In this document: positions 14,802 through 23,044 of the stretch, one piece after another
Numbering within the stretch: the first letter of the stretch is position 1
How the letters are laid out: every line of letters begins with the position of its first letter
Source: Cuspidothrix sp046080125
GTDB taxonomy: Bacteria > Cyanobacteriota > Cyanobacteriia > Cyanobacteriales > Nostocaceae
Length of the DNA: 31,476 nt
Assembly: GCA_046080125.1 (NCBI GenBank)
Contig: JBJTTJ010000037.1
Location: 1-31,476, forward strand
Direction of reading: 5' to 3'
Program-made: the position numbers and the translations under genes
The notes under the pieces: generated by a model
Databases searched by the model: none
What the model was told of the DNA's origin: nothing
Seen by the model: the letters and a program-made list of their open reading frames with translations, nothing else

Positions 14802-15785
14802 TTAGTTGTTAAATCCCGTTTTAAAAACTCTACCAATTACCTCTTCTACTGGTAGTTCTTTTACAGTTAAATCCACCACATCCAGATTAGCTAAAATTTC
14901 AGAAACAGTTCGTGTCATTGCTTCTTGTTGAACAATGAATCTGACTGATCTTCCTTCCAGCATTTGTACATCACCATAGGTTTTCAGATTTGCTAGTGGT
15001 AATGGTTGACCTAACTCGACATAAATTTCCCGATAGGGAGAAAAAGTTGCTAATAATCCATTTAATTCCCCATCATACATAAGTTTTCCATGATGAATTA
15101 ATAACACCCTTTGACATAGAGCCGTAATATCTGCCATGTAGTGACTTGTTAGTAAGATAGTTGCTTGATATAGCTGATTATATTCCTTTAAGAAATCCCG
15201 TACTCCCACCTGAGCATTGATATCTAAACCTAAAGTTGGTTCATCTAGAAATAAAACTTGGGGACGGTGTAAAAGTGCTGCTAATAGTTCAGCTTTCATC
15301 CGTTCACCCAGCGATAATTTTCGTACAGGTTGGGTTAATTTACCTGCTAAAGAGAGCATTTCTATTAGTTCCCCAACTCGACGCTGAAATTCCTGATCAG
15401 AAAGATTATAGACTGCGGCGTTAATTCTTAAAGAATCGAGGGCGGGTAAATCCCAAATTAATTGCTGTTTTTGTCCCATGACCAAGGTAATTTTTTGTAG
15501 AAATGCTTCTTGACGCTTAAAAGGAGTGAATCCGCCCACTTTAACTGTACCATGGGAGGGGTGTATTAAGCCTGTGAGCATTTTTAGAGTAGTGGTTTTA
15601 CCTGCACCATTAGGGCCTAAAAAACCGACCATTTCCCCTGGTTCAATAGTGAAAGAAACATCTTCAACTGCTGTAATATTGCGATAAGTGCGGCGAAAAA
15701 AATGGCTAATAGTTCCCTTTATTCCCGGATCTTTAATCGCTACCGAGTATGATTTACTGAGATTGTTTGCAATAATAATTGACAT
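14802..15785 (-). CDS. ABC transporter ATP-binding protein
   Basis: This is a 327-residue ABC ATPase that powers the permease encoded just downstream. Motifs seen are Walker A (GFLGPNGAGKTTTLKML), a Q-loop region (VMGQKQQLIWDLPALDS), the ABC signature in the variant form KLSLGERMKAELLAAL, Walker B (VLFLDEPTLGLD) and the H-loop (TILLTSHYMADI). After the ATPase domain, about 90 C-terminal residues form the regulatory extension common to ABC-2 drug, antibiotic or polysaccharide exporters. I chose ATG at 15785 (MSIIIANNLSKSY) because the family starts here; an in-frame ATG at 15815 would add ten residues. An inverted-repeat region at 15978-16058 lies upstream and may hold its promoter. Confidence 0.9.
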   Translation of the reverse strand: MSIIIANNLSKSYSVAIKDPGIKGTISHFFRRTYRNITAVEDVSFTIEPGEMVGFLGPNGAGKTTTLKMLTGLIHPSHGTVKVGGFTPFKRQEAFLQKITLVMGQKQQLIWDLPALDSLRINAAVYNLSDQEFQRRVGELIEMLSLAGKLTQPVRKLSLGERMKAELLAALLHRPQVLFLDEPTLGLDINAQVGVRDFLKEYNQLYQATILLTSHYMADITALCQRVLLIHHGKLMYDGELNGLLATFSPYREIYVELGQPLPLANLKTYGDVQMLEGRSVRFIVQQEAMTRTVSEILANLDVVDLTVKELPVEEVIGRVFKTGFNN

Positions 15786-15977
15786 ATAGGAATCCGATTT
15801 GATTCGTGAAATCATTTGTGTAGGCAGACAGGAGGCAAAAGGGTGTGAGAAGAGTGAGGAGTCAGGGAGTTGGGGGAAAAAATAAAAAATTTTTTCCTCT
15901 GACCATCCTCTGGAGTGAGAAATATTCTGTTATTGTTGAGCAATAATAAAGTTTGATGATGATCCCCAAAAAAAAAG

Positions 15978-16058
15978 GGCTCAAATTTGTTAATTGACAT
16001 ATACTGTCACAAAATACCATCAACAGTATAGTTATAATGAGTAACGACAGTTTGAGCC
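15978..16058. promoter_or_regulatory. Nested inverted repeats upstream of the ABC operon
   Basis: An outer pair GGCTCAAA (15978-15985) and TTTGAGCC (16051-16058) encloses an inner pair ATACTGT (16001-16007) and ACAGTAT (16023-16029). The inner dyad has two arms about 22 bases apart, the size of a repressor operator. TTGACA and TATAAT words occur here but at the wrong spacing for a standard promoter. A regulatory role for the ABC operon is inferred only. Confidence 0.35.
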
Positions 16059-16079
16059 ATCTACCAAAGGTTTTAAATT

Positions 16080-17144
16080 TTACAAAAGGTCAGTAAAGCG
16101 ACCATCATCTTGTAAAGTTTTGAGAATCTGCTTAATTTGCTGGGTGCGGTCTTTTTTAACTACTAGAGTGACATTGCGATCGCGGACAATCACCACATCT
16201 TCTAGGCCAATAGTAACAATGACATCATCAGGATTGGAGGCATAAACAATTGCACCTTGAGTATCCAGACCCAGGTGGGTAGCAAGTTCGACATTGGGAT
16301 GATCTTTGTGCTTGAGTAAGCGTTCAAGAGCATTCCAATCACCCAGATCATCCCATGGGAATGACACAGGTAAAACATAAGCTAGACTTGTTTTTTCCAT
16401 CAGAGCGTAATCTATGCTTTTTTTAGGTAACTGGGGGTAAATATCAGGGCCTTGTGCAGCCAAAGGTTCAATAATATCTGGTGCATGGGTGCGTAATTCT
16501 TGTAAAATAACACCTGCTCGGAAGACAAATATACCACTATTCCAGCTAAAGCCACCCGTTGCCAAAAAAGATGCTGCCGTTTCCCCGTTAGGCTTTTCAG
16601 TAAAACGGTTAACATGATATGCGGGCAAGCCCTTAAAAATACCTACTTTTTCACCTTGTTGAATATAACCATAACCAGTTGATGGGAAATTAGGTGTTAT
16701 TCCCAGGGTGACAATTGCGGCTTTAGCAGTTGCTAAATCAGTGGCAGCAGCCAAACTTTTGGCAAATACTCCTGTATCATCAATCCAGTGATCGGCGGGG
16801 AAAAAGCCAATAAGAGCGTCTTCCCCGTAACGTTTTTGAATTTCCAAACTTGTCCAAGCAACGGCGGCGGCGGTATCTCGTCCTTGTGATTCAATGAGTA
16901 AATTTGATGTTGGCAAATTGGGCAATTGTTCTCTTACCCCCTGGGAGATCGAACTAGAAGTGATTACCCAAAGGTTTTCCCAGCCTCCGGCCAGTATTAA
17001 TAGTCTATCAGCAGTTGCTTGCAATAAACTTCTAGAGCTACCATCAAAGCTTAGAAATTGCTTGGGTCGGTCTAGTCGGCTTAAAGGCCAAAAACGTTCA
17101 CCCTTTCCGCCGGCCAAAATCACAGGAAAAAATAAATTATTCAT
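16080..17144 (-). CDS. manC: Mannose-1-phosphate guanylyltransferase
   Basis: This is a 354-residue nucleotidyltransferase that makes GDP-mannose from mannose-1-phosphate and GTP, supplying mannose and fucose units for exopolysaccharide, glycolipid or glycoprotein synthesis. The pyrophosphorylase signature is at the N-terminus (VILAGGKGERFWPLSR, residues about 8-23), with RPKQFLSF just after. Further family marks are ESQGRDTAAAVAW, FPADHWIDD, TGYGYIQQGEK, RFTEKPNGETA and FSWNSGIFVFRA. The protein stops after the nucleotidyltransferase and left-handed beta-helix parts, so it lacks the phosphomannose isomerase domain of bifunctional homologues. ATG at 17144 is chosen; the frame extends to a TTG at 17177, which looks unlikely. 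It appears to be a single-gene unit. Confidence 0.92.
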   Translation of the reverse strand: MNNLFFPVILAGGKGERFWPLSRLDRPKQFLSFDGSSRSLLQATADRLLILAGGWENLWVITSSSISQGVREQLPNLPTSNLLIESQGRDTAAAVAWTSLEIQKRYGEDALIGFFPADHWIDDTGVFAKSLAAATDLATAKAAIVTLGITPNFPSTGYGYIQQGEKVGIFKGLPAYHVNRFTEKPNGETAASFLATGGFSWNSGIFVFRAGVILQELRTHAPDIIEPLAAQGPDIYPQLPKKSIDYALMEKTSLAYVLPVSFPWDDLGDWNALERLLKHKDHPNVELATHLGLDTQGAIVYASNPDDVIVTIGLEDVVIVRDRNVTLVVKKDRTQQIKQILKTLQDDGRFTDLL

Positions 17145-17566
17145 GTTCGCATACACGCTTAATTCAAAACAATACAAGTGTTCATTTCTCTCATTTTAGA
17201 TTGTTGCCGGGGATACTAGTAAAAAATGTGGTAAGGATTACACATAGCAGAAGTTAAGAGTATATTGGTGTATCACTTTTTTTTGAAGCAAATGTTTTTC
17301 TATTGCCTCTTAGCTGTTTGCTGGTTCAGACTTCACCGAAAAAACATCTCATTGGTGTTGCTTCAATCTAAAATTTCATAGTTAGTAGAGCGGTTTCGAG
17401 GTAAATGAAGTACAGACTGAAAACCGAAACATGGCTTAGTCCAAGGTAGGCTATCAAATAGCGACTGTGTTTCACCTCCTGGCTCCTGCCTTCTGCCGTA
17501 TTAGCTTCGAGTATTTGTACCTTGTATTAACATACCTTTAAGGAGTGGTTGAGTGGGGAGAAAATT
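17145..17566. other. Intergenic region between manC and the LCP gene
   Basis: About 420 bases separate these divergently transcribed genes. The only structure I see is a run of three in-register heptamers, CTCCTGG CTCCTGC CTTCTGC (17476-17496), of the short tandem repeat kind common in filamentous cyanobacteria. I find no ORF, tRNA or clear promoter pair. Confidence 0.6.
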
Positions 17567-19072
17567 GTGATTAAACAAATTCAATGGTCAGAAAACCAGG
17601 TAACACCTCAACAAGTAGCAACCTCAGAACTGGAGGTGAAACAGCCACCGGTTCAGCAGTCAGAACATCAAGGATCACAGGCAAAAATTTCAGTTGCCAA
17701 TTCCCCAGTTAAAGCAAAACCGTCGGATCGATCGTCCCTGAATGTAGTTGAATCCGTGGGTGCTATTCCCAAGGAACTCTATGATCGTTTAGGATTAACA
17801 GTTCCTCGCTGGTTGCTGTGGGTATTAACTGTTGTTCTAAGTATAATTTTATCTGGTTTACTGGCATCAAGTTTAGCATTATGGACTCCACTATGGAGCA
17901 ACCTAGACCAAGCGAAAGACGATGAATTTGGTGCTAACAGACAAGATCAAGTAAAAGCGCCCAGAGATTTATGGACTAAGCTTTCCCAGTATAAACTGTC
18001 AAGACCCATGAACATTTTAATTATGGGTATTGAACCAGTTCCAGGGACTATAGAAGGTTCACCAGAAAGTTTTGCTGGTAGTAGCGACACCATGATGCTG
18101 GTTAGATTAAATCCTAGTGATAAATCTATTCGTGTCCTCTCAATTCCCAGGGGGACAATGATCGCCATCCCTGAACAGGGATTGACTAAGGTATCAGAAG
18201 CTAACGCTAAAGGTGGGCCAGTTTTAGCGGCACGAGTAGTCAGCCGCAGTCTCAGTAATGCCCCCATAGATCGTTATATCCGAATTTCGACTAGGGGATT
18301 TCGGGAATTAGTGGGTCAGTTGGGTGGGGTAGATGTATTTGTGCCTGAAACCATGAATTATCAAGATCAGACCGGTGGCTTTGGGGTCAATTTAGTCGCT
18401 GGTTGGCAAAGTCTTAACGGTGAGCAGGCAGAACAATTTGTCCGCTTTCGCCAAGAAGGTATGGGAGATTTACCCAGAGTTCAACGACAACAAGCACTTA
18501 TAACTTCTCTATTGCAACGTCTTAATAGTCCTACTGTTTTGCCGAGATTGCCCCAATTGACTCGTATTATGAGAAAGTATTTTGATACTAATCTCAGGAT
18601 GGAAGAAATGATGGCCTTGGCTAATTTTTCCGTCAATGTAGAACGGGATAATTTCCAAATAGCTATGTTACCTGGTACTTTTAGCAAATTTAGTCAAGAT
18701 TCCAATAGCTATTGGCTGAATATGACTGGTCAACAAAGCTTATTAAATGATTATGTTGGTGTAGACTTAGCTAGTCTGAAATCAGATAATCGGCCAGTGT
18801 CTATTCGTAGAGTTGCTGTTCAGAATACGACTAATCAACCCCAGTTAACGGAAAAAGTAATTACCCGTCTTAAACAAAAAGGGTTTACTAATGTTTACGC
18901 TATTGCTGACTGGCCAGATACCCAACGACAAACCCAGATCATTGTCCAAAAGGGCAACCGACAACCGGGAATTGAGTTGCGAGAAGTTCTAGGTTTAGGA
19001 GAGATTGAAGTTTCGGGAAATGGGGACTTAGAATCTGATCTGACCATTCGTATTGGTAAGGATTGGAAATAG
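17567..19072 (+). CDS. LytR-CpsA-Psr (LCP) family cell-envelope protein with LytR_C domain
   Basis: This is a 501-residue membrane-anchored protein. LCP enzymes transfer polymers from lipid carriers onto peptidoglycan or other envelope acceptors. The first 80 residues are polar and cytoplasmic. A single membrane helix lies at about 82-104 (WLLWVLTVVLSIILSGLLAS). The LCP domain follows at about 145-320: MNILIMGIEPVPGT, SSDTMMLVRLNPSDKSIRVL, SIPRGTMIAIP, and the active-site arginine region QFVRFRQEGMGDLPRVQRQQ. From about 420 a LytR_C-like domain begins (VAVQNTTNQPQLTEKVITRL). I prefer GTG at 17567, with GGGGAG six bases upstream, over TTG at 17549, whose AGGAG is only three bases away. It ends in a heptamer repeat region. 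Confidence 0.9.
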   Translation: MIKQIQWSENQVTPQQVATSELEVKQPPVQQSEHQGSQAKISVANSPVKAKPSDRSSLNVVESVGAIPKELYDRLGLTVPRWLLWVLTVVLSIILSGLLASSLALWTPLWSNLDQAKDDEFGANRQDQVKAPRDLWTKLSQYKLSRPMNILIMGIEPVPGTIEGSPESFAGSSDTMMLVRLNPSDKSIRVLSIPRGTMIAIPEQGLTKVSEANAKGGPVLAARVVSRSLSNAPIDRYIRISTRGFRELVGQLGGVDVFVPETMNYQDQTGGFGVNLVAGWQSLNGEQAEQFVRFRQEGMGDLPRVQRQQALITSLLQRLNSPTVLPRLPQLTRIMRKYFDTNLRMEEMMALANFSVNVERDNFQIAMLPGTFSKFSQDSNSYWLNMTGQQSLLNDYVGVDLASLKSDNRPVSIRRVAVQNTTNQPQLTEKVITRLKQKGFTNVYAIADWPDTQRQTQIIVQKGNRQPGIELREVLGLGEIEVSGNGDLESDLTIRIGKDWK

Positions 19073-19078
19073 TGAGTA

Positions 19079-19113
19079 GTCAGTTGTCAGTTGTAAGTTG
19101 TCCGTTGTTATAG
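19079..19113. repeat. Heptanucleotide tandem repeat (GTCAGTT type)
   Basis: Five in-register heptamers follow the LCP stop: GTCAGTT, GTCAGTT, GTAAGTT, GTCCGTT and GTTATAG. Degenerate copies of the complementary unit (AACTGAC, AACTAAT) follow at about 19160-19215, so the pair could form an imperfect hairpin ahead of the pentapeptide gene. The same heptamer family lies between atpD and atpC (28365-28464). Confidence 0.7.
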
Positions 19114-19221
19114 CAACTGTTACAGATGTATTTCAAGCAAGTGTATACCGTTGAAAAATAACTAATGACAACCAAAAACTGACAACTAATAAGTAAATAA
19201 CGACTGACAATTAACAAATTT

Positions 19222-19728
19222 ATGAACAAGAATTTCTTAAAGCTTTTGAGTTTAATATTAATTGTGATTGGAGTAGGATTTTTACTAATTATCAATTCTG
19301 AATCAGTTTTAGCTCAGGCTAATACGATTAATTACAATAATGCCAGTTTAGAAAACCGAGATTTTTCCCATACTAAGTTAGTTGGTGCGACTTTTGTATC
19401 AGCAGAAATGCGAGGTACAAATTTTCAAGGTACAAATTTAACTAATGCAATTTTGACTAAAGGTGTGTTATTAAAAGCCAATTTGGAATCTGCTAATTTA
19501 AGGGATGCTTTAGTTGATCGTGTCACATTGGATGGTGCTAATCTCAGAAATGCAATTTTTACGGGAGCGACTTTAACCCGCAGTCGCTTTTATGATGCTG
19601 ATATCACTGGTGCTGATTTTACAGACGCAATTATTGATCGTTATCAAGTATCGCTACTATGTAAAAGAGCGGATGGTGTTAATCCAGTAACAGGTATTTC
19701 TACCCGGGATAGTTTAGGTTGTAGATAG
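19222..19728 (+). CDS. Secreted pentapeptide-repeat protein (paralogue of 4513-5010)
   Basis: This 168-residue exported protein has the basic start MNKNFLK, then a hydrophobic run LLSLILIVIGVGFLLII, with likely cleavage near SVLAQA, around residue 34. Pentapeptide repeats fill residues about 40-138 (NNASLENRDFSHTKLVGATF, GTNFQGTNLTNAILTKG, ANLESANLRDALVDR, ITGADFTDAIID), giving a short quadrilateral beta-helix. The tail has two cysteines (SLLCKRADG and DSLGCR) and the same 'LC..A.G.N..TG..TR.SLGC' pattern as the first paralogue. The location should be lumenal or periplasmic. The function is unknown. The repeats here are more regular than in the paralogue. Confidence 0.85.
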   Translation: MNKNFLKLLSLILIVIGVGFLLIINSESVLAQANTINYNNASLENRDFSHTKLVGATFVSAEMRGTNFQGTNLTNAILTKGVLLKANLESANLRDALVDRVTLDGANLRNAIFTGATLTRSRFYDADITGADFTDAIIDRYQVSLLCKRADGVNPVTGISTRDSLGCR

Positions 19729-19808
19729 GAAAGTTAGGGTGATTTACCTCACCCAAAGTTTCAACTTTTTTAAATTCTGAACATTTTGATTTAAGATTAT
19801 GTAATAAC

Positions 19809-19836
19809 GTTGGGTTTCGCTGTTACTCTACTCAAC
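19809..19836. repeat. TTGGGTT hairpin repeat, single unit
   Basis: GTTGGGT (19809-19815) pairs with ACTCAAC (19830-19836), with one G-T wobble. It is the right-hand unit of the composite repeat at 149-235. Confidence 0.6.
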
Positions 19837-20082
19837 TTATTAAGTTTATCAATATTTATAAGCACAATTAATATTTGCTTTGACTTGTTTAGTTTATGCA
19901 CACAAGATAGTTCTTCCTCATCAATTTCATGATAACAGACCTTTGAGGAAGTGTCAAGGGGTAAAAAAACTTTTCGCGCTCATTTTAAGCGGTTTTAAAC
20001 ATAAATAGTCAAGTTCAACATCTTGGATATCCTGATTCAGAAAAATAATAGACTACAATAAAAGTATTCTGATGATATTAAT

Positions 20083-20110
20083 GTTAGGTTTCGCTGTGGC
20101 TCTACCCAAC
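20083..20110. repeat. TTGGGTT hairpin repeat, single unit
   Basis: GTTAGGT (20083-20089) pairs with ACCCAAC (20104-20110), with one mismatch, and is followed by CTAC as in the left composite copy. It sits 20 bases beyond the dnaE-N stop and could act as its terminator. Confidence 0.6.
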
Positions 20111-20129
20111 CTACAAATCTACAGATCTG

Positions 20130-22754
20130 CTATAAATCTGCTAATTGCAATAAATCTAGGCCTTGGGTAAAAATTTCATCAATAGGTAACATTTTCCCCT
20201 CTTGAGTCATGAATTTATGGTCTTTGGTAGCGCGAATAATTGCCCCATTTTCCAACAAGTATTCATAGACTTTTTGCTGTCCCCGATGATGCCATTGGGC
20301 GATAGGCTGAGTATAAAGTATACCATTACTATCAACTGTATACACCCGACATTGAATTTGTTTTTCGACAATTTCCCCAATTTCTAAAAATCCATATTCA
20401 ACGGTTAAAATCTGCGTTTCGTAACTTAAACAGTATTCGGCAAACTTTAACATATCCCCAAATAAATGTTCAGCGACTTGGGTTTTTACACCATTTTTTG
20501 TTGAACCATCAATAAATTTTTCCTTTTGTTTCTCCATTTCGGATACTTTCTTTTTACCCATAGCACGACGGAGTAAATCAGCTTGTCCTAAGCTATAACC
20601 AGCCATATCTTGGGCAATTTTCATAATTTGCTCCTGATATACCATGATACCATAGGTTTCATTTAAGATAGGTTGTAAAATTTGACTATCATATTCAATT
20701 TCTTCGCGTCCATGTTTACGATTAATAAATTTAGGAATTAATCCTGCATCCAGTGGACCGGGGCGATAAAGTGCAAGAATAGAGGAAATATCTTCAATAT
20801 TGGAAGGTTTTAAATCTCGGACTATTTGTTTCATCCCAGAGGATTCTAATTGAAATATGCCTTCTAAATCACCTGCTTCTAATAGGGAATAAGCTTTAGC
20901 GACATCTTGAGGTAAGCTGGTATGTTCACCTTTAGCTAATATTTTTTGTGCTTTTCTTTCCTGTCGTGTAATTTCATCAGGATCAATTCGATGGTTTTGA
21001 CTTTGTTGAATTAAATCAATAGTTTTTTGAATAAGGGTTAAATTCCGCAAACCCAAAAAGTCCATTTTTAATAATCCCAATGATTCTAAATCTTCCATAA
21101 AATATTGGGTAATTACAGAGCCATCATTATTACGTTGTAGGGGAACAAGTTCATCTAATGGTTCTGCGGAAATAACGACACCAGCAGCATGAACACCAAA
21201 GGTTTTGTTAGTACCTTCAATTCGCATAGCCATATCAATCCAGTGACGAACAGTGGGGTCATGATCATATTTGGCTTTAAATTCTGGTTCAGGGGTTTCA
21301 TCAGAAATCATCACTTTTAATTTTGTTGGTTTACCCCGAACGACAGGAATCATTTTCGCCATTTTGTCAGATTCACCGTAGGGAATATCTAATACTCTGG
21401 CCACATCTTTTAGTACTGCTTTCGAGGTGAGACGGTTAAAAGTGATAATTTGGGCAACTCGATCAACACCGTATTTTTGAGTAACATAATCAATAACTTG
21501 ATCGCGTTTATCAATGCAGAAATCCGTATCAATATCCGGCATTGATTTACGTTCAGGATTGAGAAATCTTTCAAAGAGTAAGCCATGATGTACGGGGTCA
21601 ATATTCGTAATTTTCATGGCATAGGCGACTAAAGAACCAGCCGCAGAACCTCTTCCTGGTCCGACTGGAATATTATGATCTCGCGCAAATTTGATGTAGT
21701 CCCACACCACTAAAAAGTAAGTAGAAAATCCCATCTGTTGAATCATTTTCAATTCATATTCTAATCTTTCTTTGTAGACTGGATCTACTTCGTTGCGAGA
21801 TTTGCGATTTAATCTTTCTAAAAGTCCTTGCCATGCCACTTCTTCTGCATAGTTATCTGCTGTATGTCCTGAAGGGATTGTGGGTGTAGGAATTTGGGGA
21901 TCACCCATGATGTGATAGGGTTCAACTTTATCGGCAATTTCTGCGGTTGTGGCTATGGCTTCAGCAATAATATCATCGGGTAAATGATCACGAAATAGTT
22001 GCTGCATTTCTTCAGCAGATTTGAGATATTCTGTCCCAGAATACCGCATCCGATTATCTTCACTAATGAGTTTACCTGTTTGAATACATAGTAAGGCATC
22101 ATGGGATTCTACATCAAAACAGGAGATAAAATGGGAGTCATTGGTAGCGATAAATTTAATGCCTAATTCTTGAGCAATTTTGATTATTTCTACATTGACG
22201 ATTCTATCTTCTTGTGAACCATGATCTTGTATTTCTAAATAGAAATCTTCCCCAAATACTTCTTGATACCATTTAGCGATTTTTCTGGCTGCATCTGGTC
22301 TGTTACTAAGAATTGCTTGGGGAATTTCTCCTCCTAAACAAGCGCTGGTGATAATCAAACCTTCGCTATATTGTTTGAGTAGATCTTTGTTAATACAAGG
22401 ACGGGAAAAAATGCCTTTACCTTGTACACCTTGAAGATGGGAGATGGTGGTAATTTTAACTAAGTTTTTATAACCTTTGGTGTTTTTAGCTAGAACAACC
22501 TGATGATATTTAGGACGACGTTCTTGCTTATCAATTTCACCATTAATAATATACATTTCATTGCCAATAATTGGCTTAATGGTTTTACTACGGCAGATTT
22601 TAATTAGTTCAACTGCACCATACATGACACCATGATCTGTTAATGCGATCGCTTTCATTCCTAGGGCGATCGCCTGATCTACTAACTCTGGTAGTTGACT
22701 AGCGCCATCCAGCAAACTGTAATCACTATGAATATGTAACGGTACAAAAGACAT
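20130..22754 (-). CDS. dnaE-N: DNA polymerase III alpha subunit, N-terminal part, fused to split intein N-half
   Basis: This 874-residue protein is the N-terminal portion (about 774 residues) of the replicative polymerase alpha subunit, followed by a 100-residue intein half. The PHP domain is at the start (HIHSDYSLLDGA, LTDHGVMYGAVELI). The polymerase core shows PVGPGRGSAAGSLVAYAMKI and the catalytic aspartates in MPDIDTDFCIDKR. Later come MDFLGLRNLTLIQKT and LYRPGPLDAGLIPKFINRKH. The coding frame then passes from LKFAEY into CLSYETQILTVEYG, the split intein, and stops. The remainder of the polymerase (DnaE-C, preceded by the intein C-half) must be encoded elsewhere; protein trans-splicing joins the two. 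This arrangement is characteristic of cyanobacteria. Start is ATG at 22754. Confidence 0.97.
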   Translation of the reverse strand: MSFVPLHIHSDYSLLDGASQLPELVDQAIALGMKAIALTDHGVMYGAVELIKICRSKTIKPIIGNEMYIINGEIDKQERRPKYHQVVLAKNTKGYKNLVKITTISHLQGVQGKGIFSRPCINKDLLKQYSEGLIITSACLGGEIPQAILSNRPDAARKIAKWYQEVFGEDFYLEIQDHGSQEDRIVNVEIIKIAQELGIKFIATNDSHFISCFDVESHDALLCIQTGKLISEDNRMRYSGTEYLKSAEEMQQLFRDHLPDDIIAEAIATTAEIADKVEPYHIMGDPQIPTPTIPSGHTADNYAEEVAWQGLLERLNRKSRNEVDPVYKERLEYELKMIQQMGFSTYFLVVWDYIKFARDHNIPVGPGRGSAAGSLVAYAMKITNIDPVHHGLLFERFLNPERKSMPDIDTDFCIDKRDQVIDYVTQKYGVDRVAQIITFNRLTSKAVLKDVARVLDIPYGESDKMAKMIPVVRGKPTKLKVMISDETPEPEFKAKYDHDPTVRHWIDMAMRIEGTNKTFGVHAAGVVISAEPLDELVPLQRNNDGSVITQYFMEDLESLGLLKMDFLGLRNLTLIQKTIDLIQQSQNHRIDPDEITRQERKAQKILAKGEHTSLPQDVAKAYSLLEAGDLEGIFQLESSGMKQIVRDLKPSNIEDISSILALYRPGPLDAGLIPKFINRKHGREEIEYDSQILQPILNETYGIMVYQEQIMKIAQDMAGYSLGQADLLRRAMGKKKVSEMEKQKEKFIDGSTKNGVKTQVAEHLFGDMLKFAEYCLSYETQILTVEYGFLEIGEIVEKQIQCRVYTVDSNGILYTQPIAQWHHRGQQKVYEYLLENGAIIRATKDHKFMTQEGKMLPIDEIFTQGLDLLQLADL
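20133..20432 (-). other. Split DnaE intein, N-terminal half
   Basis: Residues 775-874 of dnaE-N form this half. It starts with the nucleophile Cys1 (CLSYETQ, block A) and contains the block B motif ATKDHKF, with Thr69 and His72 that assist the first N-to-S acyl shift. Features shared with the well-known Nostoc punctiforme DnaE intein are TVEYG, YTQPIAQWH and MLPIDEIF. The length is 100 residues against 102 there. It differs in places, with GLDLLQLADL as its end. All residues needed from this half appear intact, so trans-splicing should work. Confidence 0.95.
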
Positions 22755-23044
22755 AGGAGACTTGAATAAAGTAACAGAATCTTCAATATATCAGTTTTCA
22801 CCGCAGCACTTTCATCACCGGGAATAAGTCTTAACATAATAGTTCTAACATCATTTTAGCATCCGCTTGACATTTTCATAGTATTATTGTACTATATAAA
22901 TAGTTAGAAGAATCAAGAGATAAACTAATTTGCCAATTTAGAGGGACTGGAACTGATAACAGAAATCGGGGATCTTATCGCTGCTTTAAATCCTTACATA
23001 GATATTCAATTACAAACATGAATTGCAGATAGAAGGGGTTTATC

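Larger units (their letters stand above)
19729..20129. other. Intergenic region between the convergent pentapeptide and dnaE-N genes
   Basis: About 400 AT-rich bases hold two single units of the TTGGGTT hairpin repeat, at 19809-19836 and 20083-20110. The second lies just after the dnaE stop and may end its transcript. I see no ORF of note and no RNA gene between them. Confidence 0.65.

Noticed and set aside
15812..16000. 62-codon open frame on the minus strand upstream of the ABC operon
   Set aside because: Low-complexity composition, overlaps inverted repeats and a homopolymer run, and has no ribosome binding site.
17178..17548. Search for a tRNA or small RNA in the manC-LCP gap
   Set aside because: No cloverleaf or stable hairpin with a T-run was found.
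22929..23020. 26-codon open stretch reading like a protein fragment (EGLELITEIGDLIAALNPYI)
   Set aside because: No start codon with a ribosome binding site and too short to assign; kept only as a possible gene remnant.
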